From Hylemonella sp. UBA2468 (GTDB taxonomy: Bacteria > Pseudomonadota > Gammaproteobacteria > Burkholderiales > Burkholderiaceae_C), in NCBI GenBank assembly GCA_002342165.1, contig DDPM01000125.1, positions 4,108 to 12,134 on the forward strand: DNA of 8,027 bases, written 5' to 3'. Under the pieces are notes generated by a model that made no database searches, was not told the DNA's origin, and saw only the letters and a list, made by a program, of their open reading frames with translations. Positions 7,016 through 8,027 of this stretch are shown piece by piece; the first letter of the stretch is position 1, and each line of letters opens with the position of its first letter. The translations under genes were made by a program, and so were the position numbers.

Positions 7016-7106
7016 CAGGAATAGCCTTGGAAACCAGTACCGCTTACGTCTGAAGATGAACCAACCAGTTGGAAATTCATCCAAATCGTCTGGTGATTTT
7101 GGGCAT

Positions 7107-8027
7107 TCAGCTCAAATTTGCTTTGTCTGCTGGAGGGTCAAAAAGGTTGACCTTGCGGCGGTAATCAGTAGGCGTGATACCCAGATGAGCACGGAAAAAG
7201 CGTGAGAAGTGGCTAGAAGCTGAAAAACCTAAGTCAGTTGCAATGTCACCTACGGCGTCACGTCCTCCTGCAAGGCGCTGAACAGCTGCTTCAAAGCGCA
7301 GCACGTTGGCATAAACCAAGGGTGTTACTTTGGTATCTTTTTGAAACAGTGTGAAGAAGTGGGCTCGAGATAGTCCGGCCTGAAGTGCTAGGAAGTCGAC
7401 GTCCAACTCACGAGCGACGTCTTGCTTCATGAGCTCAATGGCTTTGCGAATACGCGGATCCATAGCGGCGGGTGGTCGGTGACGTAAGAGGCTGACCAGA
7501 TCACGCCAACCCGAGAATCGTTCTATAACCTCAATAACCAATTCAAAAAGCAAATTCTCTAAGCGACCAAGCGAAACTTCATCGCTCCACCAAAGCTCCA
7601 GAACAAACTCTTCGACAGTTTTACGCGTGGCTGAATTAAGTTGCACCGTGGACTGCGGGAAAAATCGCGGGTGTCCAGATAAAGCTAAGGAACGTTGTAT
7701 TTCGGCTAGCCACGCAGGCTCAATATACAACGCTAGTATCAAGGTTTTCTCACCAGGATTAGCCATGTGTTCGTAAGCATGGTGTTCCCAAGCGTTGACG
7801 AGCACAGCCGTCTCGTCCGTTAAGGGTGCCAACTCTCCGCGTACGCGAAAAGCACCATCCACCCCGCCGACCTTTATCAAAATATGGCAATGGTGATGGG
7901 CATGACCAATAAGGGGCGCAGTCATGTCGAGCAAAGCGACGCGACCAAATCGACCTTGAAAGATCTTGACTGCAGATGACATGTGGTGTTCTATTAAAAA
8001 GTGAGCCATTGCGTATGCCTTTGGCAT
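7107..8027 (-). CDS. AraC/XylS-family transcriptional regulator, probable regulator of the furoate operon (start uncertain)
   Basis: The protein is 306 residues when read from the ATG at the very edge of the window. It has the two-domain build of effector-sensing AraC proteins. The N-terminal part contains a His-rich cupin-like stretch (GHAHHHCH, 41-48) and NAWEHHAYEH (78-87), where a ligand could bind. The C-terminal DNA-binding domain starts near residue 190, with a first helix-turn-helix around 209-230 (LDVDFLALQAGLSRAHFF) and a second around 258-281 (DIATDLGFSASSHFSRFFR), closing with HLGITPTDYRR, the family signature. It lies upstream of the operon on the same strand, so it probably controls it in response to the acid or a derived intermediate. 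The start could lie beyond the window. An internal ATG at 8009 (MAHFLIEHH) has AAAGG eight bases before it and is a good alternative. The effector is not known from the sequence. Confidence 0.88.
   Translation of the reverse strand: MPKAYAMAHFLIEHHMSSAVKIFQGRFGRVALLDMTAPLIGHAHHHCHILIKVGGVDGAFRVRGELAPLTDETAVLVNAWEHHAYEHMANPGEKTLILALYIEPAWLAEIQRSLALSGHPRFFPQSTVQLNSATRKTVEEFVLELWWSDEVSLGRLENLLFELVIEVIERFSGWRDLVSLLRHRPPAAMDPRIRKAIELMKQDVARELDVDFLALQAGLSRAHFFTLFQKDTKVTPLVYANVLRFEAAVQRLAGGRDAVGDIATDLGFSASSHFSRFFRAHLGITPTDYRRKVNLFDPPADKANLS

Larger units (their letters stand above)
6964..7106 (-). promoter_or_regulatory. Intergenic control region upstream of the catabolic operon
   Basis: This 143-bp gap separates the regulator gene from the Mo subunit gene. 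It is the only gap in the block long enough for a promoter with regulator sites, so the operon promoter most likely lies here. It contains the 9-bp inverted repeat at 6991-7015, a second small inverted repeat CCAAC-CA-GTTGG at 7061-7072, and a 7-bp direct repeat AACCAGT (plus-strand reading) at 7032-7038 and 7063-7069, 31 bp apart. No clear -35/-10 pair is visible, as is common for promoters that need an activator. The role of the region is inferred from position. Confidence 0.5.

Noticed and set aside
7032..7069. Direct repeat AACCAGT at 7032 and 7063, spaced 31 bp, as AraC half-sites
   Set aside because: The match is only seven bases, which is expected about as often by chance in a gap of this size. 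It is mentioned in the control region but not called as a binding site.
7081..7103. Possible terminator hairpin right after the regulator gene (CCCAAAATC and GATTTGG arms, 7-base loop)
   Set aside because: The stem is short, AT-rich and needs a bulged base, and no run of T follows on the minus strand. It is too weak to call a terminator.

Overview
The window holds a compact, one-directional gene block, all on the minus strand. It closely matches in content and order the furoate catabolic operon hmfABCDE known from Cupriavidus basilensis HMF14. Read in the direction of transcription (from high to low coordinates) it contains: an AraC/XylS-family regulator (8027-7107); a 143-bp gap with a perfect 9-bp inverted repeat; a molybdenum hydroxylase large subunit with a fused C-terminal CoxG-type domain (6963-3982, TTG start); its FAD subunit (3985-3161); its double [2Fe-2S] subunit (3164-2661); an AMP-forming acyl-CoA ligase (2668-1130); a crotonase-family hydratase/hydrolase (1091-279); and the first 76 codons of a branched-chain-amino-acid-type ABC substrate-binding protein with a signal peptide (229 to beyond position 1).

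How the genes probably work together: the ligase activates a carboxylic acid (2-furoate is the best guess) to its CoA thioester. The three-subunit molybdenum enzyme hydroxylates the ring with oxygen taken from water (2-furoyl-CoA to 5-hydroxy-2-furoyl-CoA). The crotonase-family protein then opens or hydrolyses the product towards 2-oxoglutarate, which enters the TCA cycle. The substrate-binding protein would begin an uptake system for the acid, and the AraC-type protein would sense the substrate or a CoA intermediate. The furoate assignment rests on gene order and family recognition recalled from knowledge, not on a database search. The protein families themselves are clear from motifs.

The genes are tightly packed. 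Large and FAD subunits overlap by ATGA, FAD and Fe-S subunits overlap by ATGA, Fe-S subunit and ligase overlap by 8 bp, and the later gaps are 38 and 49 bp. No convincing terminator is visible between the Mo subunit and the substrate-binding protein, so these six genes look like one transcript. No Mo-cofactor insertion chaperone (XdhC/CoxI or MobA-like) lies in the window.

The host is probably a Gram-negative proteobacterium, as shown by the periplasmic-type signal peptide, Shine-Dalgarno sequences and family types. A betaproteobacterium of the order Burkholderiales with moderate GC content is a reasonable but unproven guess. No RNA genes, mobile elements, CRISPR arrays or broken genes were seen, and no stretch over 300 bp lacks a gene. 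This appears to be a coherent catabolic operon rather than an undescribed system. The points most worth following are the CoxG fusion with its basic-aromatic tail, the upstream palindrome and the linked ABC transporter.
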